NCBI GenBank assembly: GCA_964617585.1
Contig: CAZTXS010000034.1
Location: forward strand, 1 to 12,115
Length of the DNA: 12,115 nucleotides
Source: UMGS1601 sp964617585
Lineage (GTDB): Bacteria; Bacillota; Clostridia; Oscillospirales; Ruminococcaceae
Direction of reading: 5' to 3'
Shown piece by piece: positions 1 through 6,707 of the stretch (within the stretch, counting starts at the first letter, position 1; each line of letters begins with the position of its first letter). The notes under the pieces were generated by a model. The model was not told where the DNA came from. It worked only from the letters and a program-made list of their open reading frames with translations, and ran no database searches. A program made the position numbers and the translations under genes.

Positions 1-872
1 AAACCATATCTATTAACATCAGCATGAATATAATCATCACTTTTAGCCGAAGAAAAACGCATTTCAAGAAAATTACCAGTAGTATTATCAGTGTCAATTA
101 AAGAACCAGAATCTTTATAATAAATATCAGTATCAGAATAAAGAAGAATATAAACAAAAGGGTCCTCGTCAGGATAATTTTTACAAAGATAATAACTTTT
201 GTATTTTAATATAACTAAATTTTTTAAGCTAAACAAATCAGAAAACGTTGAAAGTAAATCATTAGGAGCATAATAATTACTAGGATTAAGAGTAGTATAA
301 TAAGAATTATAATACCAAGCATAATAACCGCTATAAAATAAAGATTTAGCGGTATACTTAGTAACTTCAAAAGGGAAAAGACCCGAACCATAAACAACAT
401 TTTGCATAATTAAATCAATTGGATCATCAGAATCATAAATATTTTCATCAAAAGTATCATCCGTATCCGTATTATCATCACTAAAAACAGAATACCCACT
501 TTCACCGACAGAATCGGATGAAGAACTTCTACCAGAATAACTACTTATTGTTTTTTCATTGTTAGCATTATCACTGTCGCTATCATCAGAAAAATCACTA
601 TTATAAGGCTTTTTATCATCATAAGTTTCATCGTCCTTTTCATCCTCATCAATTACATCGGGATCATTATAAAATTCATCATCAAAACTATCATCAATAT
701 TATCTGATTGAAGCAAATCTCCATTATTATCTACATCAGGGATTTCTGGCTTATGAACTTCAATGTAATCATTAATATCAAAATCATCAGCAGAAACAAC
801 AAAAAAAGAGTTGATAACAGTAGAAAGAATAAATATTAAACTTAAAGTTAAACAAAATATTCTTTTCTTCAT
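1..872 (-). CDS. Partial secreted Asp/Ser/Tyr-rich protein, candidate inovirus minor coat/adsorption protein (gIII position)
   Basis: The reading frame opens at ATG 872-870 on the minus strand and continues without a stop to the left window edge (290 complete codons). A ribosome binding site (TTGGAG) lies about 10 nt upstream. Residues 1-28 form a clear Sec signal peptide: Met-Lys-Lys-Arg, a hydrophobic core, then a Val-Val-Ser-Ala site before Asp-Asp. The mature N-terminal half (about residues 29-150) is low-complexity and very rich in Asp, Glu, Ser and Asn, like a flexible linker. From about residue 150 the protein becomes Tyr-rich and more globular. It lies 31 bp downstream of the pVIII-like gene, where filamentous phages place gIII, so I infer a virion tip or host-adsorption protein. 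I recognise no family by sequence. A cell-surface or secreted accessory protein is the alternative. The C-terminal anchor expected of a pIII-like protein would lie outside the window. Confidence 0.72.
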   Translation of the reverse strand, partial: MKKRIFCLTLSLIFILSTVINSFFVVSADDFDINDYIEVHKPEIPDVDNNGDLLQSDNIDDSFDDEFYNDPDVIDEDEKDDETYDDKKPYNSDFSDDSDSDNANNEKTISSYSGRSSSSDSVGESGYSVFSDDNTDTDDTFDENIYDSDDPIDLIMQNVVYGSGLFPFEVTKYTAKSLFYSGYYAWYYNSYYTTLNPSNYYAPNDLLSTFSDLFSLKNLVILKYKSYYLCKNYPDEDPFVYILLYSDTDIYYKDSGSLIDTDNTTGNFLEMRFSSAKSDDYIHADVNRYG

Positions 873-903
873 ACGTTATCAACTCCAATTTAAGAAATAA
901 GAG

Positions 904-1086
904 CTATTTCGCAAATTTCTTAAAAATTTTAACTCCGATAGATGCAGCTACAATGATAGCGCAAATCGGCAGAACTACAGGCAAAGCAGATGTAATCACG
1001 CTTTTAACTGTATCTGTCATCGAAGAAATAGCAGAATTTATAGCTGTTATATTAGCATCATCTGCCATTAGAGACAAGCCAAACAT
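904..1086 (-). CDS. pVIII-like major coat protein of a filamentous (inovirus-like) prophage
   Basis: This 60-residue protein has the layout of an inovirus major coat protein. It has a short N-terminus ending in an acidic patch (Met-Ala-Asp-Asp, residues 7-10), an amphipathic Ser/Thr/Ala segment (about 12-33), a single hydrophobic helix (about 34-51) and a basic C-terminus. The segment AASIGVKIFKKFAK closely resembles the membrane and DNA-contacting end of M13/fd pVIII (GATIGIKLFKKFTSK), where the lysines face the packaged ssDNA. The start at 1086 is supported by AAGGAGG with 7-8 nt spacing. There is no classical long signal peptide. The first six residues may be a short leader, or the real start may be Met7. 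It sits between a small membrane protein and a secreted protein gene, matching phage gene order. The assignment rests on the C-terminal resemblance plus context. Confidence 0.78.
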   Translation of the reverse strand: MFGLSLMADDANITAINSAISSMTDTVKSVITSALPVVLPICAIIVAASIGVKIFKKFAK

Positions 1087-1102
1087 GAAAAAGCCTCCTT
1101 TC

Positions 1103-1378
1103 TTACATTATCAATCGACTGAAAGTAGCACATATAATAATTACCGCCAATATTACAAGCAGTATTATTAAGCAAAAACAACAACCGAATACCCATTTGA
1201 AAGTATTCTGAACATACAAATCAATACTCTCCAAATGTTCAAGAATTTCCTGTTCATATTCGCTAGTTATTACAGTAGTTACTTGTTCCGTTGTTTCATC
1301 TGCATAACAAACGGTAAAAAACCCAAAAATAAACATTGCAACTACTGAAAAAAGAATGATTAAAAATAAACGTTTCAT
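1103..1378 (-). CDS. Small signal-peptide plus C-terminal TM protein, candidate minor virion/assembly membrane protein
   Basis: The frame encodes 91 residues from ATG 1378. Residues 1-26 are a signal peptide or N-terminal membrane segment ending Cys-Tyr-Ala before Asp-Glu-Thr. An acidic extracytoplasmic stretch follows (about 27-60). A strongly hydrophobic segment with Cys-Cys-x-Cys (about 66-86) then precedes a short tail. No Shine-Dalgarno is evident, but the ATG begins one base after the stop codon of the upstream ssDNA-binding gene (1380-1382), so translation is probably coupled. An in-frame TTG at 1390 would add four residues but has no ribosome binding site either. It occupies the place of M13 gVII/gIX between gV and gVIII. 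I infer a small virion or assembly protein, and the sequence itself gives no family. Confidence 0.68.
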   Translation of the reverse strand: MKRLFLIILFSVVAMFIFGFFTVCYADETTEQVTTVITSEYEQEILEHLESIDLYVQNTFKWVFGCCFCLIILLVILAVIIICATFSRLIM

Positions 1379-1379
1379 A

Positions 1380-1658
1380 CTAATCAACAATTTTTATCGA
1401 AGATAATTTAGCTCCGCCTGCTACAGGTATATAACCTAACGTTACTTCTTTGTCAAGTAGCTCATCAGGAGATTTAAAGCCTGTTATTCCCTCAAAATCT
1501 TTTGATTTGATTTTCAAAACAGACGAACTAAAACCAACTATGTTTTTATATTCGTCCGTGATGGTATGGAGATTAATATTATCATAATCAATTAAATCCC
1601 CTGTTTTTTCATTAATAAACGTGCCTTTTTTCTTTTCGTATCCAATAACCTTTACCAT
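1380..1658 (-). CDS. Small ssDNA-binding protein, gV-like, of the inovirus-like prophage
   Basis: The protein has 92 residues from ATG 1658, chosen because AGGAGG lies 9 nt upstream. A longer frame to 1739 adds 27 residues unlike a protein start and without a ribosome binding site. It is soluble, with no hydrophobic segment, and alternates short beta-prone stretches with charged loops, as in small OB-fold proteins. The opening (Val-Lys-Val-Ile-Gly-Tyr-Glu-Lys-Lys-Lys-Gly-Thr-Phe) and the Ile-Asp-Tyr-Asp-Asn segment near residue 23 resemble what I recall of gV-like proteins in Gram-positive inoviruses. In that family the protein coats the phage plus strand before packaging and can repress translation of phage mRNAs. 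It is the first gene of the leftward operon. Function is inferred from size, fold character and synteny. The rolling-circle Rep (gII) that normally accompanies it is not in the window. Confidence 0.6.
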   Translation of the reverse strand: MVKVIGYEKKKGTFINEKTGDLIDYDNINLHTITDEYKNIVGFSSSVLKIKSKDFEGITGFKSPDELLDKEVTLGYIPVAGGAKLSSIKIVD

Positions 1659-1683
1659 ATTGTGATACCTCCTATAAAAACAT

Positions 1684-1713
1684 ATTTTATCAGCGATATG
1701 CTGATATTGACAA
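1684..1713 (-). promoter_or_regulatory. Candidate promoter of the leftward phage operon
   Basis: On the minus strand TTGTCA (1713-1708) is followed after 18 nt by TAAAAT (1689-1684). A start near 1677 would leave a short leader carrying the AGGAGG of the ssDNA-binding gene. The -35 hexamer overlaps that of the divergent plus-strand promoter, and the spacer contains the dyad at 1688-1706. Confidence 0.5.
1688..1706. promoter_or_regulatory. Candidate operator dyad between divergent promoters
   Basis: TATCAGC and GCTGATA form a perfect 7-bp inverted repeat around a 5-bp centre (GATAT). It lies inside the spacer of the leftward promoter and directly abuts the -35 hexamer of the rightward promoter, which is a natural place for a dimeric repressor. 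No repressor gene is visible in the window. Confidence 0.5.
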
Positions 1714-1735
1714 ACATAGAAAATATTTATATAAT
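1707..1735 (+). promoter_or_regulatory. Vegetative promoter for the DUF2726 gene
   Basis: TTGACA (1707-1712), a 17-bp spacer and TATAAT (1730-1735) make a perfect consensus sigma-A promoter. The predicted start is near 1742, about 30 nt before the ATG at 1773, with a GGAAGGG ribosome binding site in between. Confidence 0.75.
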
Positions 1736-1772
1736 ACAAATATATGTAATCGACAAAAGGAAGGGAAAATAA

Positions 1773-2330
1773 ATGGATTACTTATATAAAATATTAGGAC
1801 TAATAATACTAGCAATAATTATAATGATAGCAATTAAATTTGTAATGGCTATATTAAATATGTTTAAAATTATAAGCAGAAAAAAAGTGAATATAAAAAA
1901 TAATAAGAATGATTATATAGTAAAAGAAATGATAAACAATCTACCATATAGAAAAAAATACTTGCTTACAAATTACGAGATGCAATTTTACAAAAATCTA
2001 AAAATAATAGCAGATGAATTAAATCTATTAGTATTAAGCAAAATAAGATTTGCGGATCTTGTTGAAGTATACGGGTATAAAAACAATTCAGAATTTTATC
2101 AATACTTCGGAAAGATAAAAGCTAAACATATTGATTTTGCATTAGCAGAGCCTGAAAATCTTAATATTGTTTTGCTGATTGAATATGATGATTCTTCGCA
2201 CAAAAGAGAAGATAGAAAGGTAAGAGATAAATTTATAGATAACGTATGCAAAAAATGTGGTTACAAAATATTACATATTGAAAATAATACTTTATTAAAA
2301 GAAAAAGTTATAAATAAAATTTTAGAATAA
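1773..2330 (+). CDS. Membrane-anchored DUF2726 protein (PD-(D/E)XK nuclease-like)
   Basis: The protein has 185 residues with a strong N-terminal membrane helix (about residues 6-31) followed by a basic linker. From about residue 62 it matches the pattern of DUF2726: Leu-Leu-Thr-Asn-Tyr-Glu-x-x-Phe-Tyr at 64-73, then Ile-Asp-Phe-Ala at 120-123, Leu-Ile-Glu-Tyr-Asp-Asp-Ser-Ser-His at 135-143, Arg-Lys-Val-Arg-Asp-Lys-Phe at 148-154, and a terminal Lys-Ile-Leu-His-Ile strand. Glu69, Asp121, Glu137 and Asp139 fit the acidic core of PD-(D/E)XK-like folds to which this family is related. Substrate and activity are unknown. GGAAGGG lies upstream of the ATG. The gene diverges from the phage operon and is followed by the cruciform at 2333-2452, so it may belong to the phage (accessory or anti-competitor function) or to the host. 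Domain call is fairly sure; role is not known. Confidence 0.75.
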   Translation: MDYLYKILGLIILAIIIMIAIKFVMAILNMFKIISRKKVNIKNNKNDYIVKEMINNLPYRKKYLLTNYEMQFYKNLKIIADELNLLVLSKIRFADLVEVYGYKNNSEFYQYFGKIKAKHIDFALAEPENLNIVLLIEYDDSSHKREDRKVRDKFIDNVCKKCGYKILHIENNTLLKEKVINKILE

Positions 2331-2332
2331 TA

Positions 2333-2452
2333 ATTCTTAAATCGCCTTGAATATTTAACACATAAAATAAATGCTGTAAAGGGTAAACAAGTGCTACGCA
2401 CCCTTGACAGCATTTATTTTATGCATAAGGTGCAATTAAGCGATTTAAGAAT
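2333..2452. repeat. Large nested inverted repeat (cruciform), possible phage origin, packaging signal or element end
   Basis: Two nested perfect repeats are visible. Outer arms of 13 bp lie at 2333-2345 and 2440-2452. Inner arms of 17 bp lie at 2361-2377 and 2407-2423. The inner arm continues after one mismatch with six more pairs (2379-2384 with 2400-2405), giving a stem of about 24 bp and a 15-nt loop. No T-run follows either side, so it is not a standard terminator. A 5-bp stem with a GTAA loop (2454-2467) lies immediately to the right. Filamentous phages carry clustered hairpins at the packaging signal and replication origins, and the position at the edge of the phage-like block fits this. 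The function is inferred. Confidence 0.6.
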
Positions 2453-2528
2453 CAGTGTGTAAACACTATTACTACCCTTCGCATTTAATTATAAAATTTA
2501 TATTTTTCAAAAGTTTTTTAAAAAAAGC

Positions 2529-2557
2529 TTGACTTTTTTTTTAGTTTGTAATATAAT
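2529..2557 (+). promoter_or_regulatory. Promoter of the rpoBC operon
   Basis: TTGACT (2529-2534), a 17-bp spacer beginning with a T-run and TATAAT (2552-2557) give a near-perfect sigma-A promoter. Transcription should begin about 2564. It reads across a leader of almost 290 nt into rpoB, so rpoBC has its own promoter here rather than depending only on rplJL read-through. Confidence 0.8.
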
Positions 2558-2852
2558 TATACAATGTATCATAATGGAGTTTTGCACCTATTTACAACGA
2601 AATTCTAAGGTAAAGGGAAGTGAAATTCAGGTTTAATAAGGGCTTGCCCGTCATTCAATGCGGCAAGTGTCGGCAATGCCGACCGGCCGGTCAGCAGAGG
2701 ATTGTATCCCGCTAATGATCGGGCAATGTTCCCGCCGCCTATAGAGGCGAGGGACATCTTGCCTAAGTTATAAAAGATATTTTTTGTGTAAATGTGAAGC
2801 TGAAATGGTACGTCCGAAGCTAGTTTAATTAGATTAAGGAGTGATTAAGCCT
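2558..2852 (+). other. rpoB 5' leader region containing a structured repeat element
   Basis: This stretch between the promoter and the rpoB ATG holds no credible gene. Positions 2632-2774 are the left copy of the 143-bp element. The last part carries AAGGAGTG (2836-2843), the ribosome binding site of rpoB. I see no T-box and no intrinsic terminator with a U-run inside the leader. Confidence 0.6.
2632..2774 (+). repeat. Left copy of a 143-bp hairpin-rich element, inverted relative to 10543-10685
   Basis: The reverse complement of 10543-10685 aligns to this stretch over its full length without net gaps, at 122 of 143 positions by hand count (about 85%). Within it are four stem-loops: CTTGCC with GGCAAG (2643-2648/2662-2667), GTCGGC with GCCGAC around AAT (2669-2683), a longer imperfect stem (about 2684-2723), and CGCCT/AGGCG around ATAG (2736-2749). 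The element lies in the transcribed leader of rpoB. There is no coding frame in common between the copies. I do not recognise it as a described RNA or insertion sequence. A MITE- or REP-like mobile repeat, or a family of structured RNAs, are the main options. Confidence 0.8.
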
Positions 2853-5800
2853 ATGGTAAATGTCAAGGAAGTCAAGCTTGGCAAAACAACCCGTAAGAGC
2901 TTTGCTAAGATTAATGAAGTGTTGGATATGCCTAATCTTATCGAGGTTCAGAAAAAGTCATACAAATGGTTCTTAGACGAAGGTTTAAGAGAGGTATTCA
3001 GAGATGTGGCGTCTATCACTGATTATAACGGAACTCTCGAACTGAGCTTCATTGATTACAGAATTGATGATAAGCCTAAATATTCGGTTGCCGAGTGCAA
3101 AGAAAGAGATGTGACATATGCAGCGCCTCTTAAAGTAACGGCAAGGCTGAATAATACGGAAACAGGAGAGATTAAGGAAAGCGAAGTCTATATGGGCGAT
3201 TTTCCTATAATGACGGAAAGCGGCACTTTTGTAATCAACGGCGCTGAGCGTGTTATAGTATCTCAGCTTGTACGTTCTCCGGGCGTATATTATGCGTTTG
3301 ATAAGGATAAAACGGGTAAGGATTTATTCAAGTGTACGGTCATACCGAGCCGCGGAGCATGGCTTGAATATGAAATGGACTCAAACGACATAGTATACGT
3401 TAGAATAGATAAGAACAGAAAGATACCTATTACTACGTTTATAAGAGCTATAGGTATAGGAACTAATACGGAAATATATGAAACCTTCGGCGAGGATGAA
3501 AGACTTATTCAGACTATAGAGCAGAAGGATCAGACCGCAAACAGGGAAGAAGCTTTACTTGAAGTGTATAAAAGGCTTCGTCCGGGCGAGCCTCCGACTG
3601 TTGACAGCGCAGTTACACATTTAAATAATTTATTCTTTGACGCTAAAAGATATGACCTGGCAAGGTTCGGAAGATATAAGTTTAACAAAAAATTAGGTCT
3701 TGCTTCACGTCTTTCGGGTCACACTCTGTCGCAGCCTGTCGTCAATCCTCTGACAGGTGAGATTATGGCTGACGCAGGTGAAAATATCAGCTATGAAAGA
3801 GCTGTTGAGATTGAACAGGCGGGTGTTAAGGTAGCTTACGTTACGGTTGAGGTTAAGGAAACCTTAACTATCGAGGGCGAAATTATAAATAAAGTCGAAG
3901 AAAAGGAAGTTAAAATTATCGGCAACGGAATGGTCGATATCAAGAACTTCATTGATTTTGACGTTAAAGAATTCGGCGTTAATGAAATGGTTTCATTTGA
4001 TATTCTGAAAGAAATTCTTGAAACTTCAGAAACCGAAGATGAGCTTAAGAAAAATATCAAGCTTCGTGCAGACGAGCTTGTTCCCAAGCATATAACTATT
4101 GACGATATAATCGCAACAATTTCATATTTTCTGAATCTGTGCGAATGCGTCGGAGTTGTTGACGATATTGACCATTTGGGCAACAGAAGAATCAGAAGCG
4201 TCGGAGAGCTTCTCCAGAATCAGTTCAGAATCGGTTTTACGAGAATGGAAAGAGTTATCCGTGAGAGAATGAATATCCAATCTCAGGATTTAGAGGTTGT
4301 TACTCCTGCGGCGCTTATCAACATCAGACCGATAACGGCTGCAATAAAAGAATTCTTCGGTTCTTCGCCTCTGTCGCAGTTCATGGATCAGAATAACCCT
4401 CTTGCAGAGCTTACTCACAAGAGAAGGCTTTCCGCTTTAGGCCCCGGAGGATTGTCCCGCGACAGAGCCGGATTCGAGGTCCGCGACGTACACTATTCTC
4501 ACTACGGAAGAATGTGTCCTATTGAAACTCCCGAAGGACCGAACATCGGACTTATTTCGTATCTTGCTTCGTTTGCAAGAATAAATGAATACGGCTTTAT
4601 CGAAGCGCCGTACAGAAAAGTTGACAAGGAAACGGGGATAGTTACCGACGAGGTGGAATATATGACCGCCGACGTTGAGGACAACTTTATTGTCGCACAG
4701 GCTAACGAGCCGCTCACTGAGGACGGCAAGTTTGCAAGAGCTAAGGTAAACGGACGTTACCGTGACCAGATTTCAGAGTTTGACAGAAGCGAAGTTGACT
4801 ATATGGACGTTTCTCCGAAGATGGTTGTTTCAGTCGCTACAGCGATGATTCCTTTCTTGGAAAACGACGACGCAAACCGTGCGCTTATGGGATCTAATAT
4901 GCAGCGCCAGGCTGTACCTCTGTTAAAGACAGAAGCTCCTATAGTCGGAACGGGTATGGAATACAAAGCCTGCGTTGATTCGGGAGTAGCTGTAGTTTCA
5001 AAGGCTGACGGAGTTGTAAAGAGCGTTTCAGCGGATGAAATAATCGTTTTAGAAGATGACGGCAATGTTCGCACTTATACTCTTACGAAGTTTAAACGTT
5101 CAAACGCAGGAACCTGTACAAACCAAAGACCTATTGTTGAAAAAGGCGAGAGAATCGAAGAAAACCAGGTTATTGCTGACGGTCCTGCTACCTCAAACGG
5201 AGAAATTTCACTCGGAAAGAACGCACTTATCGGATTTATGACCTGGGAGGGTTATAACTACGAGGACGCCGTACTCCTAAATGAAAATCTTGTTAAAGAG
5301 GATAAATACACTTCTATTCATATTGAAGAATATGAGATTGAAGCAAGAGATACAAAGCTCGGACCTGAGGAAATTACAAGAGATATTCCTAATGTCGGCG
5401 AGGACGCATTAAAAGACCTCGACGAGGACGGTATCATAAGAATAGGCGCTGAAGTAAGATCGGGAGATATTCTGGTCGGAAAGGTTACGCCTAAGGGCGA
5501 AACCGAGCTTACGGCTGAAGAAAGACTTTTGCGTGCAATCTTCGGTGAGAAAGCAAGAGAGGTCAGGGATAATTCACTTAAAGTACCTCACGGCGAGTCC
5601 GGAGTTATAATTGACGTAAAGGTATTTACCAGAGAAAACTGCGATGAGCTTTCACCCGGCGTTAATAAGCTTGTACGCTGCTATATCGCTCAGAAGAGAA
5701 AAATAAGCGTAGGAGATAAAATGGCGGGACGTCACGGAAACAAGGGCGTCGTTTCAAGAATTCTCCCTCAGGAGGATATGCCTTTCCTAGAGGACGGAAC

Positions 5801-6662
5801 ACCTCTTGATATAGTTCTTAACCCTCTTGGAGTACCTTCCCGTATGAACATCGGACAGGTGCTTGAGGTTCACTTAGGAATGGCTGCTAAGGCTCTGGGC
5901 TGGAAGATAATGACTCCTGTATTTGACGGAGCTCACGAGGAAGATATTCGAGAATGCTTTAAGGAAGCAGGAATGGCAGAGGACGGTAAGTTTACTCTTT
6001 ACGATGGAAGAACCGGCGAAAAGTTCGATAACCGTGTTACCGTCGGATATATGTATTACCTGAAGCTTCACCACTTAGTAGATGATAAGATTCACGCACG
6101 TTCGGTTGGCCCTTATTCGCTTGTTACACAGCAGCCTCTCGGAGGTAAGGCGCAGTTCGGAGGACAGAGATTCGGAGAAATGGAGGTTTGGGCTCTTGAA
6201 GCTTACGGCGCAGCCTATACGCTTCAGGAAATTCTTACTGTTAAATCCGATGACACTGTAGGACGTGTTAAGACATATGAAGCTATCGTTAAGGGACAGA
6301 ACATTCCTAAGCCGGGAATTCCTGAGTCATTCAAGGTTCTCGTTAAAGAGCTTCAGTCGTTGTGTCTTGACGTAAGAGTATTAGATACGCATGGCGAGGA
6401 AATCGACCTTAAACAGTCGCTTGAGGAGGAGGATATTTCTCCTAAAGTTAATATAGATGATGAGCTGGAGTTATCTCTGGAGGAGGACGACCTCGGTGAA
6501 GGATTCTTTGCAGAAGACGTAGAAGGAAATATTGAAGATATTGATATTGATGATGAGGACGATGAGGATGATGAGGACGATGAAGACGATGAGGAAATTG
6601 ACCTGATTGATGACGAGTCGGATTTCTTCACGGAAGATGAATCAGAAGTATCAGAAGAATAA
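2853..6662 (+). CDS. rpoB: DNA-directed RNA polymerase subunit beta
   Basis: RpoB is the second largest subunit of the core RNA polymerase and forms one jaw of the active-site cleft with RpoC. The 1269-residue product is unmistakable. The rifampicin pocket lies at about 504-530 (with Gln509, Asp512, His522 and Ser527 matching E. coli Q513, D516, H526 and S531, so no classic resistance change). It is followed by CPIETPEGPNIGLI, by KMAGRHGNKGV with catalytic Lys956 and Lys964 (E. coli K1065/K1073), and by the C-terminal clamp motif GGKAQFGGQRFGEMEVWALE. I chose ATG 2853 because AAGGAG at 2836-2841 overlaps the alternative GTG at 2841 and because homologues start near MVxV. After about residue 1189 comes an acidic tail of about 80 residues with a pure Asp/Glu run (1233-1248). 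This makes the protein longer than the B. subtilis one. rpoC follows after 45 bp with no terminator. Confidence 0.98.
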   Translation: MVNVKEVKLGKTTRKSFAKINEVLDMPNLIEVQKKSYKWFLDEGLREVFRDVASITDYNGTLELSFIDYRIDDKPKYSVAECKERDVTYAAPLKVTARLNNTETGEIKESEVYMGDFPIMTESGTFVINGAERVIVSQLVRSPGVYYAFDKDKTGKDLFKCTVIPSRGAWLEYEMDSNDIVYVRIDKNRKIPITTFIRAIGIGTNTEIYETFGEDERLIQTIEQKDQTANREEALLEVYKRLRPGEPPTVDSAVTHLNNLFFDAKRYDLARFGRYKFNKKLGLASRLSGHTLSQPVVNPLTGEIMADAGENISYERAVEIEQAGVKVAYVTVEVKETLTIEGEIINKVEEKEVKIIGNGMVDIKNFIDFDVKEFGVNEMVSFDILKEILETSETEDELKKNIKLRADELVPKHITIDDIIATISYFLNLCECVGVVDDIDHLGNRRIRSVGELLQNQFRIGFTRMERVIRERMNIQSQDLEVVTPAALINIRPITAAIKEFFGSSPLSQFMDQNNPLAELTHKRRLSALGPGGLSRDRAGFEVRDVHYSHYGRMCPIETPEGPNIGLISYLASFARINEYGFIEAPYRKVDKETGIVTDEVEYMTADVEDNFIVAQANEPLTEDGKFARAKVNGRYRDQISEFDRSEVDYMDVSPKMVVSVATAMIPFLENDDANRALMGSNMQRQAVPLLKTEAPIVGTGMEYKACVDSGVAVVSKADGVVKSVSADEIIVLEDDGNVRTYTLTKFKRSNAGTCTNQRPIVEKGERIEENQVIADGPATSNGEISLGKNALIGFMTWEGYNYEDAVLLNENLVKEDKYTSIHIEEYEIEARDTKLGPEEITRDIPNVGEDALKDLDEDGIIRIGAEVRSGDILVGKVTPKGETELTAEERLLRAIFGEKAREVRDNSLKVPHGESGVIIDVKVFTRENCDELSPGVNKLVRCYIAQKRKISVGDKMAGRHGNKGVVSRILPQEDMPFLEDGTPLDIVLNPLGVPSRMNIGQVLEVHLGMAAKALGWKIMTPVFDGAHEEDIRECFKEAGMAEDGKFTLYDGRTGEKFDNRVTVGYMYYLKLHHLVDDKIHARSVGPYSLVTQQPLGGKAQFGGQRFGEMEVWALEAYGAAYTLQEILTVKSDDTVGRVKTYEAIVKGQNIPKPGIPESFKVLVKELQSLCLDVRVLDTHGEEIDLKQSLEEEDISPKVNIDDELELSLEEDDLGEGFFAEDVEGNIEDIDIDDEDDEDDEDDEDDEEIDLIDDESDFFTEDESEVSEE
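6552..6596 (+). repeat. 9-bp tandem repeat encoding the acidic tail of RpoB
   Basis: Five successive units of the type GATGAGGAC encode Asp-Glu-Asp repeats. Unit variants differ only at third positions or at Asp/Glu exchanges. Such a repeat can change in copy number by slippage in steps of three residues without breaking the frame. Confidence 0.7.
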
Positions 6663-6707
6663 AGAGTATTTCCGAAATGCTTAAACTAAAGGAAGAAGGG
6701 TCGAATA

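Noticed and set aside
953..1171. 72-codon plus-strand frame over the coat protein gene
   Set aside because: It is antisense to the pVIII-like gene, with no ribosome binding site and no protein-like pattern.
2564..2608. 14-codon frame starting at the predicted transcription start of rpoBC
   Set aside because: It would be leaderless, has no ribosome binding site and is too short to support. Probably chance.
2640..2770. rpoB leader considered as a T-box or known riboswitch
   Set aside because: No specifier or antiterminator T-box motif and no terminator U-run in the leader. The second copy downstream of rpoC is unlike a gene-specific leader.
2841..2852. Upstream GTG start for rpoB
   Set aside because: The GTG overlaps the AAGGAG ribosome binding site. 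ATG 2853 has suitable spacing and fits family N-termini.
4350..4440. Possible rifampicin-resistance changes in RpoB
   Set aside because: The key positions Gln509, Asp512, His522 and Ser527 are wild type. The Pro, Ala and Leu differences from E. coli look like ordinary variation.
6353..6631. Poly-serine frame on the minus strand
   Set aside because: The serine runs are the antisense reading of the Asp/Glu repeat codons of the RpoB tail.
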